NCBI RefSeq assembly: GCF_001456025.1
Contig: NZ_LMTZ01000125.1
Span: 1-64,000 of the forward strand
From: Mastigocoleus testarum BC008
Lineage (GTDB): Bacteria > Cyanobacteriota > Cyanobacteriia > Cyanobacteriales > Nostocaceae
DNA: 64,000 bases
Direction of reading: 5' to 3'
Position numbers and translations under genes: made by a program
Part shown: positions 27,818 through 36,762 of the stretch, piece by piece
Position numbering within the stretch: the stretch's first letter is position 1
How the letters are laid out: each line of letters begins with the position of its first letter
Notes under the pieces: generated by a model
Seen by the model: only the letters and a program-made list of their open reading frames with translations
What the model was told of the DNA's origin: nothing
The model's database searches: none

Positions 27818-29335
27818 ATGAAAAGTATCTCATCTGAGGACAAAAATGATATATATTTTCGCACCGACCATCTCAAAAAAGATCTAAAAGGTCGCTCTGT
27901 GCGTGGAGGTGCAATTACAATTGCTGCCCAGGGTAGTAAATTTGTTTTGCGAATGGGTTCAACTGTATTCTTAGCGCGCTTACTTGCGCCTGAAGACTAC
28001 GGTTTGATTGGTATGGCAACTGTAATTATTGGTTTCGTCAATTTATTTAAAGATTTAGGTCTATCAGCAGCGACAATTCAAAAATCTGAAATTAACCACA
28101 AACAGGTTAGCACCTTATTTTGGATCAACCTCGCTATTAGTTGTATTGTTGGTCTATTCGTCGCAGTATCTGCTCCTGCAGTTACCTGGTTTTACAATGA
28201 ACCACGCTTAACTGAAATTACCTTAGCGCTGGCAAGTAGTTTTGTTTTTAGTGGTCTAACTATACAACATCAAGCCTTATTAACAAGGCAAATGCAATTC
28301 ACCACACTTGCCAAGATTGATGTTATTTCCATGCTGATTGGTTTAGTGACTGGTGTTATCGCTGCTTGGTATGGATTGAGTTACTGGGCATTAGTTCTGA
28401 TGCAAATAGCATCGGCAATTACTAATGCTGTTGGGGTTTGGATTGCTTGTGGCTGGCGTCCTGGAGCACCAATTAAAGATTCTGGAGTTGGCTCGATGCT
28501 AGCTTTTGGTGGAAATTTAACTGGTTTTCGTGTTTTTAACTATTTTTCACGTAATTTAGACAATGTGTTGATTGGTCGCTACTGGGGCTCCCAAGAATTA
28601 GGACTTTACGCTAAAGCTTACCAATTAGTACTTTTACCGATACAGCAAATCAATAATCCAGTTAATAGCGTTGCTCTTCCAGCATTAAGCAGTTTACAGA
28701 ATGAACCAGAAAAGTACTGCAGATATTATTACAAAGCTGTTTTATTGATCACTACTCTGGGTATGCCAATTGTCGGATTTATGTTTGCTTCTGCTGACAA
28801 GGTAATACTCTTGATGTTAGGACAACAATGGCTGGGTGTAGTTCCCCTATTCCAATTTTTGATGCCAGCTGCTTTCATGGGGACATTTAGTGTCGCTAGT
28901 GGATGGGTATATCAATCTCTGGGAAGAACTGACCGTCAATTCCGTGTAGGAATTATTACTGCTACTTTAAATTCAATCATTTTCTTAATTAGTGTCCGGT
29001 GGGGTGCTATCGGTGTAGCAGCAGCTTATGGTTTGTCCAGACCAATTATCTGGCTACCAATAATAACCTACTGCTATAGGGGAACACCACTTCAAATCAT
29101 TCAATTATTAAAAACACTATATAGACCAGCTTTTGCCTCGATAGGTTCAGCTATTTTACTTATTGGTATAAACCAGTTATTTCTAAATGGAATTAGTGTT
29201 GGGATTGGTCTGCTTGTAGATATTGTGTTATATGGTTTGCTTTATATTGCAACATGGATAATTCTTCCTAATGGCAAAGTTACTTTACTAGAAATTTTAA
29301 AAATGCTCAGAGAAATCAAAAAGAAGAAAAGCTAA
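27818..29335 (+). CDS. MOP-superfamily flippase (Wzx/polysaccharide transport-like)
   Basis: The protein has about 505 residues and some 12-14 predicted membrane spans. The N-terminal LKGRSVRGGAITIAAQGSKFVLRMGSTVFLARLLAPEDYGLIGMATVI is typical of the PST/MviN-like flippases that move lipid-linked oligosaccharides across the membrane. Loop motifs EPEKYCRYYYKAVLLITTLGMPIVGFMF and WVYQSLGRTDRQFRVG also match. I take ATG 27818 in place of TTG 27815. Together with the Wzy-like gene at 42519 it suggests a Wzx/Wzy-type route besides the ABC exporter. Confidence 0.9.
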   Translation: MKSISSEDKNDIYFRTDHLKKDLKGRSVRGGAITIAAQGSKFVLRMGSTVFLARLLAPEDYGLIGMATVIIGFVNLFKDLGLSAATIQKSEINHKQVSTLFWINLAISCIVGLFVAVSAPAVTWFYNEPRLTEITLALASSFVFSGLTIQHQALLTRQMQFTTLAKIDVISMLIGLVTGVIAAWYGLSYWALVLMQIASAITNAVGVWIACGWRPGAPIKDSGVGSMLAFGGNLTGFRVFNYFSRNLDNVLIGRYWGSQELGLYAKAYQLVLLPIQQINNPVNSVALPALSSLQNEPEKYCRYYYKAVLLITTLGMPIVGFMFASADKVILLMLGQQWLGVVPLFQFLMPAAFMGTFSVASGWVYQSLGRTDRQFRVGIITATLNSIIFLISVRWGAIGVAAAYGLSRPIIWLPIITYCYRGTPLQIIQLLKTLYRPAFASIGSAILLIGINQLFLNGISVGIGLLVDIVLYGLLYIATWIILPNGKVTLLEILKMLREIKKKKS

Positions 29336-29390
29336 AACCCTAATTAAATAACAAAATTACATACTGTGAATATATTATTAGATACTAAAA

Positions 29391-30266
29391 ATGCACAATA
29401 ATCAAATAAAAGAACGAATTTTTTTAATAGGATGTCCGCGTTCCGGTACCACTTTACTACAAAGTTTTTTGGCAGCTCATTCACAAGTCGCTTCTTTCCC
29501 AGAGTCTAAATTTTTTCAAAGACTAATTTATCCTGGCTCTATGCGCACCAGGTTAGGAATTGCTTCAAAAAGAGCAAAATCTAACTTAAAACAATTTCTT
29601 CATGATATTGATCGTGAAGAAATGCAAAATATTTTCCCTGCCTACACATTATTCATACGCCAATATACAAGAAGTTTTGTAAGACTTTTGGATACATTAA
29701 CAATACAGGAGGGTAAGAACTGTTGGCTAGAAAAAACTCCCGCCCATATACAGCGCATTGAATACATAGAGAAATTGGTGCCTGATAGTAAATTCATCCA
29801 CATCATTAGACATGGGCAAGATGTAGTTGCTTCACTGTACGACGTGAGTCATAAATATCCAGAAATATGGCATGGAGCTTGGAATATGGATAAGTGTGTA
29901 CAACGATGGATAAATGATTTACAAATTAGTAGTCAATATTCTCACAAGCGTAATCATTTATTAATTAGTTACGATTCACTTATAGAAAACCCACAAACAA
30001 TACTTGAAAAAATTTGTAATTTTATAGATATACCGTTCGAAGAAAGCATGTTAGAAAATCGCACTGCTGCTGCGAAAAAAATAATCCGAAATAGCGAACA
30101 CTGGAAAGAATCTGTTGGTGGTGTTCTTCAAAAGAAGCAATCTCAAAAATTTAATGAATTATTTGATGAACAACAAAGAAAATATATCATCAATCAATTA
30201 AAATCTGTTGAAGTTGATAAAATTTACCAAAAACTAAATTTATCCACCCACGATCAGTTGAGTTAA
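29391..30266 (+). CDS. PAPS-dependent sulfotransferase
   Basis: The 291-residue protein is of the sulfotransferase-3 type. The 5'-phosphosulfate loop is LIGCPRSGTTLLQSFLAAH near residue 12-30, and the 3'-phosphate site is KFIHIIRHGQDVVASLYDVSH near 140, followed by a WxxxxxxxxxW(I) region (WHGAWNMDKCVQRWINDL). It would transfer sulfate from PAPS onto a sugar hydroxyl. In this setting the acceptor is presumably the cluster's polysaccharide, giving a sulfated polymer. Alternative acceptors such as glycolipids cannot be excluded. Confidence 0.88.
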   Translation: MHNNQIKERIFLIGCPRSGTTLLQSFLAAHSQVASFPESKFFQRLIYPGSMRTRLGIASKRAKSNLKQFLHDIDREEMQNIFPAYTLFIRQYTRSFVRLLDTLTIQEGKNCWLEKTPAHIQRIEYIEKLVPDSKFIHIIRHGQDVVASLYDVSHKYPEIWHGAWNMDKCVQRWINDLQISSQYSHKRNHLLISYDSLIENPQTILEKICNFIDIPFEESMLENRTAAAKKIIRNSEHWKESVGGVLQKKQSQKFNELFDEQQRKYIINQLKSVEVDKIYQKLNLSTHDQLS

Positions 30267-30308
30267 AAACAAAAATATCAGAAATAAATCACATATCAAT
30301 TTGGTCTT

Positions 30309-31208
30309 ATGAATGATTGTCGTGTTTTATATGTCTCAGTAATTATCCCAGTTTACAATGACTCCAAACGATTAAATAAATGTTTGCAGTCTCTAGAAAA
30401 TCAAAGTTATCCTAAGGAATTATATGAAGTCATAGTCGTCGATAATAATTCTTCAGAAAATATTAAATCTGTTACTTCCCAATTCCAACAAGTAAAACTA
30501 GGTTTTGAAGCTAACAGAGGTTCATACGCTGCTCGTAACCAAGGAATTGCTCTAGCCAAAGGTGAAGTATTCGCATTTATTGACTCTGATTGTATACCTG
30601 TGCCGCAGTGGATTGAAAGCGGTGTTAACACTTTAGAATCGCAATCAGCAGACTTAGTTGGAGGTAACGTAAAATTTACATTTTCACCTCAAAAATCTTT
30701 GGCTGAGTTATACGATTCTATAACTAATATGCAAATTAAAAAAAATATAGAAAATAGGAAAGTCAGCAAAACTGCTAACTTATTTGTGAGAAAAGATGTA
30801 TTTGATTCAGTAGGCTTATTCCCCAGTCATCTCAAATCAGGTGGAGATGTTATTTGGACTAAAAAAGCAACTGACGCAAATTTTAAATTGGTATATTCTC
30901 CTAGTGCTGAAGTGTTTCATCCAGCACGAAGACTTATTCCACTCATGAAAAAACAGTATCGTGTAGGCGGAGGACAACCTGATATTTGGCTGGAAGAAGG
31001 ACAAAGCTTAAAACAGATATTCATTAATTGTCTAAAATCTTTTCGTCCTCCCTCAGCGAGGAAATTTTGGAAGTTAACTTCTCAGACGGATATTGAGGAG
31101 ATACGGGGTAAGTTTATGTCAATGCTATTAATTGCTTGGTTGTGTGAAACAACAACTAATTTAGGACGACTAAATAATATTTTAAAAAGAACAATTACAT
31201 CAAAATAA
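30309..31208 (+). CDS. Family 2 glycosyltransferase (paralog 1 of 3)
   Basis: This is a 299-residue inverting GT-A enzyme. The nucleotide-binding start is VSVIIPVYNDSKRLNKCLQSL, then EVIVVDNNSSE, the GSYAARNQGI segment and the DxD-equivalent FIDSDCIP. The acceptor side has LKSGGDVIW and VFHPAR. It is about 300 residues long and lacks membrane anchors. The genes at 32451 and 33473 are clear paralogs with the same motifs in the same order. Sugar specificity cannot be read. Its TAA overlaps the ATG of the following gene by one base. Confidence 0.92.
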   Translation: MNDCRVLYVSVIIPVYNDSKRLNKCLQSLENQSYPKELYEVIVVDNNSSENIKSVTSQFQQVKLGFEANRGSYAARNQGIALAKGEVFAFIDSDCIPVPQWIESGVNTLESQSADLVGGNVKFTFSPQKSLAELYDSITNMQIKKNIENRKVSKTANLFVRKDVFDSVGLFPSHLKSGGDVIWTKKATDANFKLVYSPSAEVFHPARRLIPLMKKQYRVGGGQPDIWLEEGQSLKQIFINCLKSFRPPSARKFWKLTSQTDIEEIRGKFMSMLLIAWLCETTTNLGRLNNILKRTITSK

Positions 31209-32329
31209 TGAAACTATACGAGATTATTTTACAAAGTGCCAATTCTGCTTTACCACTTCTAGATCCAGAAACAGGTAGTATGCCCTCAGGACATAATGGT
31301 CCTTATTACGATCCAGAAACTCCTGTAAGAAATACTTCTCATTGGCTCATAACATTTTTGAAAGCCTATTCAATTTCTAAGGAACAAAAATTTAGAAATG
31401 CTGCTTACAAAATAGTGAAGTATTTGTGTAGTGAAGAAGTTCGTCCGATGAAAGCGGCTTTTTGGCATCGCAAGAATCAGAAAAAAGATTTATGCAACGG
31501 TTTAATTGGTCAAGCTTGGACGATTGAAGCTTTAGTAATTGCAGCAGCTGAACTAGAAATGCCAGAATTAATAGCTTTGGCTGAAGAAGTATTTCTACTG
31601 CATCCTTTCCATGAAAATAATGCTTTATGGGAACGAGTTAGTGTAGATGGAACTTACTTAGGATATGACGTTACTTTCAACCATCAATTATGGTTTGCAG
31701 CTGCTGGAAGCTTATTAGCACGTCATACAAAAGGTGAAGTTGAGTCACAAGTATGCTATTTTATGGAACACTTAGATAAACACTTAGAAGTTCATACTTC
31801 GGGTTTAATTAAACATCTAATTAGTATGAAGCTATTTATTAAAAGGAATATATTTAACTTACGAATTAAGTTGAGTCGTGAAAAGTTGAAAATATTAACT
31901 AACTTGATGCAGATGTCAGAAATTGCCAAGCACCGCAAATATATGACTCAAAAGGAAATTGGCTATCATAGTTTCAATCTTTATGCATTTGCCTTAATAA
32001 AAAAACAATACCCCAACAATTCTTTTTGGAATAACAATAAAATAAAAAAAGCTTTAGCTTATGCACAGTCGGAAGGATATTGGAATGGGATTAAAGATAG
32101 TAAGTATGGTTATCCATATAATCCCCCAGGATTCGAGACAGCTTTTGCCTTAGATATATTTTATCCAGATCGAATTTCGCAACAAGAAAAGTGGCTTGCA
32201 GAACAATTTCGTCGAAGTTATGATTTTGAGCAAAATATGATGAATATCAATACTGAAGATACTACAACATATGCAGCCCGAATTTACGAGGCAACCCGCT
32301 TATCTAATCTAGAAGTTAATTTATCTTAA
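31208..32329 (+). CDS. unknown protein, possible (alpha/alpha)6-barrel sugar-acting enzyme
   Basis: I do not recognise this 373-residue protein. It has repeated helical segments with aromatic and acidic conserved-looking motifs: SGHNGPYYDPETPVRNTSHWLITFLKAY, AFWHRKNQKKDLCNGLIGQAWTIEAL, SVDGTYLGYDVTFNHQLWFAAAG and YPYNPPGFETAFAL. NGLIGQAW and the NHQLWFAAA helices recall the six-hairpin barrels of N-acylglucosamine epimerases, glycosidases and polysaccharide lyases. It could modify or trim the polymer. The start overlaps the previous stop by one base, tying it to the glycosyltransferase operon. Fold and activity are both inference. Confidence 0.8.
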   Translation: MKLYEIILQSANSALPLLDPETGSMPSGHNGPYYDPETPVRNTSHWLITFLKAYSISKEQKFRNAAYKIVKYLCSEEVRPMKAAFWHRKNQKKDLCNGLIGQAWTIEALVIAAAELEMPELIALAEEVFLLHPFHENNALWERVSVDGTYLGYDVTFNHQLWFAAAGSLLARHTKGEVESQVCYFMEHLDKHLEVHTSGLIKHLISMKLFIKRNIFNLRIKLSREKLKILTNLMQMSEIAKHRKYMTQKEIGYHSFNLYAFALIKKQYPNNSFWNNNKIKKALAYAQSEGYWNGIKDSKYGYPYNPPGFETAFALDIFYPDRISQQEKWLAEQFRRSYDFEQNMMNINTEDTTTYAARIYEATRLSNLEVNLS

Positions 32330-32450
32330 CTTTGTTCTAAATTTTTGTACCGTGTTTATTACATCCCAGTATTATCGAAATAAAGTTAAATACAAAAGTT
32401 GCTTCTCTGAAAAAAATTGATTATCAATTATTAAATGATAAATCATTCCT

Positions 32451-33329
32451 ATGAATCAAAAATTTCCTTTTGTCTCTATAATTATTCCAGTATACAATGA
32501 CTCGAAACGACTTACTAATTGCTTAGAGAAATTAGAATTCCAAACATATCCTAAGGATTTATATGAAGTAATTGTAGTTGATAATAATTCTGAAGAAGAT
32601 ATAAAAAAGATAGTAAATCAATTCAAGCAAGCTCAGATTACTCATGAGAGTCGTCAGGGTTCTTATGCTGCAAGAAATCAAGGCATTTCTGTAGCCAAAG
32701 GTAATATTTTTGGTTTTACAGATTCAGACTGTATCCCTAATACTGATTGGATAGAAAAAGGAGTAGAAAAGCTTCTGCAAATACCTAATTGTGGATTAGT
32801 TGCTGGAGAAGTACAAATTTTCTTCAAAAATCCCGAACAACCCACGGTTTTTGAAATTTATGACCGGATGAATTTCCTACGACAAAAATACTATATTGAT
32901 AATTATAAATTTGGAGCTACAGCTAATATTTTTACATTCAAAAATATTTTTGAGGTAGTAGGTTTATTCAATCATGAACTGAAATCAGGAGGTGATAGTG
33001 AATGGGGAAAAAGAGTATTTTCAGCAGGATATACACAAGTGTATGCAGATAATGTACTGGTTACACATCCTGCAAGATATAGTTGGGAAGATATAAGCAA
33101 AAAAGCACTTAGAATTACTGAAGGATTGTACAGACAAGGAAAAGAGCGCCAGTCCTTAGCAAATTTTATCTTAGAAATACTTCGCGATTTAAAATCGCCA
33201 TTTAAAGAGATAAATCAAGTATTTCATAATCAATATTCTTCGGAATTTATACAAAAGATTAAACTCATGATTTTAGTTATATCTATTAAACATATTAGAG
33301 CAAGAAAGAAAGTAAGACTATATTTATAA
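32451..33329 (+). CDS. Family 2 glycosyltransferase (paralog 2 of 3)
   Basis: The 292-residue GT-A enzyme carries VSIIIPVYNDSKRLTNCLEKL, EVIVVDNNSEEDI, QGSYAARNQGISVAKG and FTDSDCIPNTDWIEKGVEKL, then LKSGGDSEWGKRVFSAGY and VTHPARYSW. It resembles the third copy most closely: both share the GLVAGEVQIFFKNPEQPT-type block. Tandem duplication followed by divergence is the simplest origin. The linkage formed cannot be inferred. Confidence 0.92.
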   Translation: MNQKFPFVSIIIPVYNDSKRLTNCLEKLEFQTYPKDLYEVIVVDNNSEEDIKKIVNQFKQAQITHESRQGSYAARNQGISVAKGNIFGFTDSDCIPNTDWIEKGVEKLLQIPNCGLVAGEVQIFFKNPEQPTVFEIYDRMNFLRQKYYIDNYKFGATANIFTFKNIFEVVGLFNHELKSGGDSEWGKRVFSAGYTQVYADNVLVTHPARYSWEDISKKALRITEGLYRQGKERQSLANFILEILRDLKSPFKEINQVFHNQYSSEFIQKIKLMILVISIKHIRARKKVRLYL

Positions 33330-33472
33330 TCAAATGTCAAATTTATAATTATGATTAATTGAGCTTTTTTTAATAGAAAAATAAATTTTAATCATCTTAA
33401 TGAGTAGTTGGTGAAGATGGATTTATTAACTTATGATTATTGTTTCAGTTAAATCTAGAGGATAATTAGCAA

Positions 33473-34381
33473 ATGCATGAAATTTCGTATCCTTTTGTAT
33501 CCATAGTAATTCCAGTCTATAATGACTCCGAGCGTCTAAAGCTTTGTCTGCAAGTATTAGAAAATCAAACTTATTTAAAGAATTTATATGAAATAATTGT
33601 CGTAGATAATGCCTCAGAAGAAGACATTAAGAGTATAGTTAGTCAATTTAGTCAAGCAAAGTACACTTACGAAAGCCAAGCTGGCTCTTATGCTGCTCGC
33701 AACAAAGGAATTTCCATTGCTCAAGGTAAGATTATAGCCTTTACTGATTCTGACTGTATTCCCGCTTCAGATTGGATTGAAAAAGGTGTTGCTACCCTGC
33801 AAAGTGTTCCTGACTGTGGATTAGTTGCTGGTAGGATAGACCTGTTCTTTCAAAATCCCCAGCGACCAACAGCAGTAGAGCTTTATGAAAGTATTGCAAT
33901 GGGCTTTCCCCAGAAAGAAAGTTTGGAAACAGACCATTTTGGGGTCACAGCAAATTTATTTACATTCAAACATGTAGTAAATAAGGTAGGTAATTTTAAC
34001 TCTAATCTTAAGTCTGGTGGTGATGTGGAGTGGGGACAAAGGGTTTTTGCAGCTGGTTACGAGCAAATTTATGCGGATGATGCTTGTATTGCACATCCTG
34101 CAAGGTACTCATTTTCCCAACTTTACAGGCGAATTGCACGCATTGTTGGCGGTCGTCACGATCGCATGATGAGTAAAGATGTCTCTTCTGTCGAAATAGT
34201 GATTGATTTATTAGAGACTTTTAAACCACCATTCAGAAGTTTCTATAGAATTTGGACAAATGAAAATTTACATACTTTTAAACAAAAAATTCAGTTTAAT
34301 TTAGTTATGTTTTTTGTTCGATATGCAACAATTTCAGAAAAGTTACGCCTGTATTTAGGAGGTAATTCTAAAAGAGCTTAA
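33473..34381 (+). CDS. Family 2 glycosyltransferase (paralog 3 of 3)
   Basis: The 302-residue protein contains VSIVIPVYNDSERLKLCLQVL, EIIVVDNASEEDI, GSYAARNKGISIAQGKIIAFTDSDCIPASDWIEKG, GLVAGRIDLFFQNPQRPT, and LKSGGDVEWGQRVFAAGYEQIYADDACIAHPARYSF. It is colinear with the second paralog over nearly its whole length. It probably adds a related sugar at another position in the repeat unit. Confidence 0.92.
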   Translation: MHEISYPFVSIVIPVYNDSERLKLCLQVLENQTYLKNLYEIIVVDNASEEDIKSIVSQFSQAKYTYESQAGSYAARNKGISIAQGKIIAFTDSDCIPASDWIEKGVATLQSVPDCGLVAGRIDLFFQNPQRPTAVELYESIAMGFPQKESLETDHFGVTANLFTFKHVVNKVGNFNSNLKSGGDVEWGQRVFAAGYEQIYADDACIAHPARYSFSQLYRRIARIVGGRHDRMMSKDVSSVEIVIDLLETFKPPFRSFYRIWTNENLHTFKQKIQFNLVMFFVRYATISEKLRLYLGGNSKRA

Positions 34382-34518
34382 ATGAAATAAAATTAATTGA
34401 ATTGGATTGAATTAATTATATCTGGCAACAAAATCATATCTGGATATAAAACAAAAATAAAATTTATTGTGCAAGCTTAATATAACTATTAACTTTGGAT
34501 CTTTATTCAAATTAAAAT

Positions 34519-35493
34519 ATGGGAACACTTGATGTAAATCAACCTTTAGTTAGTATTTTAATTACGAACTATAACTATGCAGACTTTTTAGGTCAAGCAA
34601 TAGATAGTGCATTGGGTCAAACTTATAAAAATACTGAAATTGTCGTAGTAGATGATGGTTCTACAGATAATTCTCGGGAAGTAATTGAAGATTATGGGAA
34701 TAAAATTATTCCAGTTTTTAAGGATAATGGAGGGCAGACTTCTGCATTAAATGCTGCTTTCTCTGTCAGTCAAGGTGAGATTATTTTTCTACTAGATGCT
34801 GATGATATATTTTTGCCAAATAAAGTAACTGAGGTAGTTGATTTATTTATGTGTAATCCCAGTATTGACTGGGTTTTTAATGAATCTGCTCCCATTTCAT
34901 CCGAAGATTTATGTAATACAGATTTAGAAGCAGTATTCCAAAAAATTTCTCACACTTCTTCTGAAGTATTACCAAGTAAAATTGATTTTAGGGTTAATAT
35001 TCTCAATGCGGAACTACCTAATTTTACGCCATCTACATCTAATCTCTGTTTTACTAGAAGAATTTTAAAAAAAATATTTCCGTTACCTGAAGTTGAAGAA
35101 TATTCGGGTATCGCAATTACAGATTTATATATCAAGTATTTAGCAGTAGGCTTGGGTATAGGTTATGCATCCACAAAAAATTTAGGTATTTTTAGACTAC
35201 ATAATAATAATATCTACTCAACTGAGGGAGTAGTGAAAAAAAGAAAACTTTTCGCGGAAATACATATACTGAGTGCTTATTATATGAGACTCAAATTTCC
35301 TACGTTTTCTAAACTCAGTAAGAAATTATTTTCTAAGGGGTTAGCAACTTATTTAAAACTTAAAAGTAATGAAAGTCATTACGAATATACTATCAAACAA
35401 TACATGTGTAACACTTATTTAATCGAAAAATTTGAAATTGCTTGTAAAACTCTGTACTACTGGATAAGGTTAATATCTGTAGATTTAGTTTAA
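34519..35493 (+). CDS. Family 2 glycosyltransferase
   Basis: The 324-residue GT-A enzyme has VSILITNYNYADFLGQAIDSAL, EIVVVDDGSTDNSREVIEDYG, the NGGQTSALNAAF segment and the metal-binding FLLDADDIFLPNK. It belongs to a different subgroup from the three preceding paralogs and is close to the next gene: the two share the NYNYxxFLxxAIDSALxQTY opening. Downstream, NLGIFRLHNNNIYST marks the acceptor-site loop. Specificity is unknown. Confidence 0.9.
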   Translation: MGTLDVNQPLVSILITNYNYADFLGQAIDSALGQTYKNTEIVVVDDGSTDNSREVIEDYGNKIIPVFKDNGGQTSALNAAFSVSQGEIIFLLDADDIFLPNKVTEVVDLFMCNPSIDWVFNESAPISSEDLCNTDLEAVFQKISHTSSEVLPSKIDFRVNILNAELPNFTPSTSNLCFTRRILKKIFPLPEVEEYSGIAITDLYIKYLAVGLGIGYASTKNLGIFRLHNNNIYSTEGVVKKRKLFAEIHILSAYYMRLKFPTFSKLSKKLFSKGLATYLKLKSNESHYEYTIKQYMCNTYLIEKFEIACKTLYYWIRLISVDLV

Positions 35494-35585
35494 TTGAAAT
35501 AAAAATCAAAACTAGAATTTAGTTTACTATTTTCTGGTTGGTTTTTTTGTGCGCACGATCGATGCTTCTGGATAGGTCAAATTCA

Positions 35586-36650
35586 ATGAATAATCAGGCG
35601 AATCAACTAGTTAGTATTATCATTAATAACTATAATTACGAGCGCTTTATTTCAGATGCAATTGACAGCGCTTTATCTCAAACTTATCAGAACATTGAAG
35701 TCATTGTTGTTGACGACTGCTCCACTGATAACTCCCGTGAAATTGTTGCTGGTTATGGTGACAAAGTAATTCCCATATTTCATCAAGAAAATGGCAAGCA
35801 AGCTGCTGCTTTTAACAGTGGATTTGCTAGGAGTAAAGGTGATATAATTATCTTCTTAGACTCGGACGATTATTTGTTCCCAAACGCAGTTGAAAGAATT
35901 ATCACAGTTTGGAAGCCAGACTTAGCCAAGGTACATTACCGCTTGCAAGTAGTGGATACCTTTAAGAAACCTTTAGGTTATTCTTATCCTCAAGGTACTA
36001 AACCCCTAGCTAGTGGGGAAGTTTGGCGAGCTTTATTAGAGGTTGGTGGTTATCCAGGGACACCGACTACTGGTAACGCTATTAATCGCAAAGCTTTAGC
36101 AGAAGTTTTTCCAATTTCCGATGAATATAAGCTTACTGCTGATGATTATTTATCAACTTTAATTCCTTTTTATGGGGAAGTAGTCGCTATTGAAGAACCC
36201 CTTGCAGCTTATCGGATTCATACTAGTAATCAGTGGGCTTTAAATACTGTGAGTGGCGATCGCTTTCATCGATTTGTACGCCACGATTTGCAAAATTACC
36301 AGCTTTTGGTGCACAAAGCTAAGGAACTCGGTTACGAAGTTCCGCGAGACTTGGAAGAACGTTCCTTGGGACGCTTGTGGTCCCGGATGGCTTCTTTAAG
36401 ATTGGGTCCTCAAACTCATCCAGTTCCCTCAGATAGTCCAATTTCTTTGGTATATAAGGGAATTCGTTCGCTATGGAAATATTCGGAATTCAATTTAAAA
36501 AAACGATTGATTTATACTTTGTGGTTTATCTGGGTGGGATTGTTACCTCTTCCCCTAGCAAAACTAGCAATTAGTTGGTTTTATGCTCCGCATTTTCGTC
36601 CTAAATTCATTAAATGGACCTTGACTAGAGTGCGAGCAATTGTGAGCTAA
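35586..36650 (+). CDS. Family 2 glycosyltransferase
   Basis: The 354-residue enzyme has VSIIINNYNYERFISDAIDSALSQTYQNIEVIVVDDCSTDNSREIV, ENGKQAAAFNSGFARSKGDIIIFLDSDDYLFPNAVE, and later EPLAAYRIHTSNQW. I chose ATG 35586 (MNNQANQ), which places the catalytic fold at the N-terminus as in its neighbour. ATG 35562 and an upstream GTG in the same frame are alternatives. The C-terminus has a hydrophobic stretch (LIYTLWFIWVGLLPLPLAKLAISWF) that may anchor it to the membrane. Confidence 0.9.
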   Translation: MNNQANQLVSIIINNYNYERFISDAIDSALSQTYQNIEVIVVDDCSTDNSREIVAGYGDKVIPIFHQENGKQAAAFNSGFARSKGDIIIFLDSDDYLFPNAVERIITVWKPDLAKVHYRLQVVDTFKKPLGYSYPQGTKPLASGEVWRALLEVGGYPGTPTTGNAINRKALAEVFPISDEYKLTADDYLSTLIPFYGEVVAIEEPLAAYRIHTSNQWALNTVSGDRFHRFVRHDLQNYQLLVHKAKELGYEVPRDLEERSLGRLWSRMASLRLGPQTHPVPSDSPISLVYKGIRSLWKYSEFNLKKRLIYTLWFIWVGLLPLPLAKLAISWFYAPHFRPKFIKWTLTRVRAIVS

Positions 36651-36762
36651 TTGAATAACAGTTTCTCGGTAAGAAGTACACCCTACTGCATCTAATTCCA
36701 GGTGTTTTATCTACTTTTTTTAGATCTAACTTCGGAACAAGTCAGTATAAGGGGGAAAATTG

